NCBI GenBank assembly: GCA_025964675.1
Contig: JAOPYI010000293.1
Location: forward strand, 1 to 41,799
From: Sphaerisporangium sp.
GTDB taxonomy: Bacteria > Actinomycetota > Actinomycetes > Streptosporangiales > Streptosporangiaceae
Length of the DNA: 41,799 nucleotides
Reading direction: 5' to 3'
Shown: positions 41,225 through 41,799 of the stretch, one piece after another
Layout of the letters: every line of letters starts with the position of its first letter
How positions within the stretch are numbered: position 1 is the first letter of the stretch
Position numbers and translations under genes: made by a program
The notes under the pieces: generated by a model
Seen by the model: only the letters and a program-made list of their open reading frames with translations
Databases searched by the model: none
What the model was told of the DNA's origin: nothing

Positions 41225-41799
41225 GATCGACGCGCTCGACGTCCACTACGGCGGCGTGCACGCCCTGCGGGGGATGTCGCTCACCGTCCGGGACGGCGAG
41301 ATCGTCGCACTGCTCGGCAACAACGGTGCCGGCAAGACGACCACGCTCTCAGCCGTGTCCGGCCTCGTACGGCCGACCTCCGGAAAGATCGTGTTCGACG
41401 GCGAGGACGTGACCCGGGCCAGGCCCGAAGCGATCGTCCGCGGCGGCCTGGTACACGTCCCCGAGGGGCGCAGGGTGTTCAGCACGCTGACGGTGCACGA
41501 GAACCTCCAGATCGGCGGCTACCTGGTCCGCGACAAGGCGGAGATCCGCAAGCGCGTCGACCGGGTGTACTCCCTGCTGCCGCGCCTGGCCGAACGGCGG
41601 TCGCAGCAAGGCGGCACGCTGTCGGGCGGTGAGCAGCAGATGCTCGCGATGGGTCGCGCGCTGATGGCCCAACCGCGCCTGCTCCTGCTCGACGAGCCCT
41701 CGATGGGCCTGGCACCCGTGTTGGTCGACGTCGTCTTCGAGATCATCGAGCGCGTGAACGCGCAGGGCACCACGATCCTGCTGGTCGAGCAGAACGCCA
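41211..41799 (+). CDS. HAAT-family ABC ATPase (LivF-like), C-terminus cut off by window edge
   Basis: The first 196 residues are visible. Walker A is LLGNNGAGKTTTL, the signature is TLSGGEQQMLAMGRALM, and Walker B is LLLLDEPSMGLAP; VPEGRRVFSTLTVHENL is a typical LivF sequence. The ATG at 41211 is preceded by GGGGGAGG and overlaps the end of livG by 14 bases. A full-length LivF would need about 40 more residues beyond the window. Confidence 0.94.
   Translation, partial: MAALEIDALDVHYGGVHALRGMSLTVRDGEIVALLGNNGAGKTTTLSAVSGLVRPTSGKIVFDGEDVTRARPEAIVRGGLVHVPEGRRVFSTLTVHENLQIGGYLVRDKAEIRKRVDRVYSLLPRLAERRSQQGGTLSGGEQQMLAMGRALMAQPRLLLLDEPSMGLAPVLVDVVFEIIERVNAQGTTILLVEQNA

Overview
The DNA is very GC-rich, uses GTG and TTG starts, has many ATGA/TGATG stop-start overlaps and actinobacterial-type promoters. 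The gene order tkt-tal-pgi-zwf-opcA-pgl next to ctaB, with ctaA nearby, is an actinomycete arrangement. I read it as a chromosomal segment of a filamentous actinobacterium (Streptomyces/Streptosporangium-like); the genus cannot be fixed from the sequence. No rRNA, tRNA, CRISPR array, insertion sequence, phage gene or attachment site was seen.

Region A (1-9642, minus strand) is a catabolic operon for an unidentified sugar-like compound. It is read from a good promoter at 9613-9642: an LsrB/RhaS-like binding lipoprotein, a double ABC ATPase, two RbsC-type permeases, a DeoR regulator, a BtpA/SgcQ-family barrel protein, an M29-type metallopeptidase-like protein and an FGGY kinase. A truncated alpha/beta hydrolase follows and has its own MerR-type promoter dyad. 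The combination resembles both the lsr and sgc systems without matching either, and it is the best candidate here for an undescribed pathway.

Region B (10001-19507, minus strand) is central carbon metabolism: transketolase, transaldolase, glucose-6-phosphate isomerase, glucose-6-phosphate dehydrogenase with a long disordered N-terminus, its assembly factor OpcA, and 6-phosphogluconolactonase. An unassigned lipoprotein lies downstream. Divergent from tkt is ctaB (heme O synthase), followed by a secreted SapA-like protein and a small hypothetical protein.

Region C (21993-28441, minus strand) is an amine or amino-acid uptake and oxidation cluster: an XRE-cupin (PuuR-like) regulator, PotD-, PotB-, PotC- and PotA-like transporter parts and a PuuB-like FAD oxidoreductase. 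The regulator has three AAACA-type half-sites in its own leader. Then come a PrsW-like membrane protease whose promoter predicts a leaderless mRNA, a DUF218 (SanA/YdcF) protein, and ctaA (heme A synthase).

Region D (32164-41799, plus strand) looks like hydroxyproline catabolism. It holds a three-part FAD/2Fe-2S D-hydroxyproline dehydrogenase (LhpBEF-like), a DapA-family deaminase and a two-cysteine 4-hydroxyproline epimerase/proline racemase. A complete branched-chain-amino-acid-type ABC transporter (SBP, LivH, LivM, LivG, LivF) follows, with LivF cut by the window end. The promoters of the enzyme operon and of the transporter operon share the word TGTGACAT over the -10/start region, which suggests one common repressor encoded elsewhere. 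The last pathway enzyme, 2-oxoglutarate-semialdehyde dehydrogenase, is not in the window.
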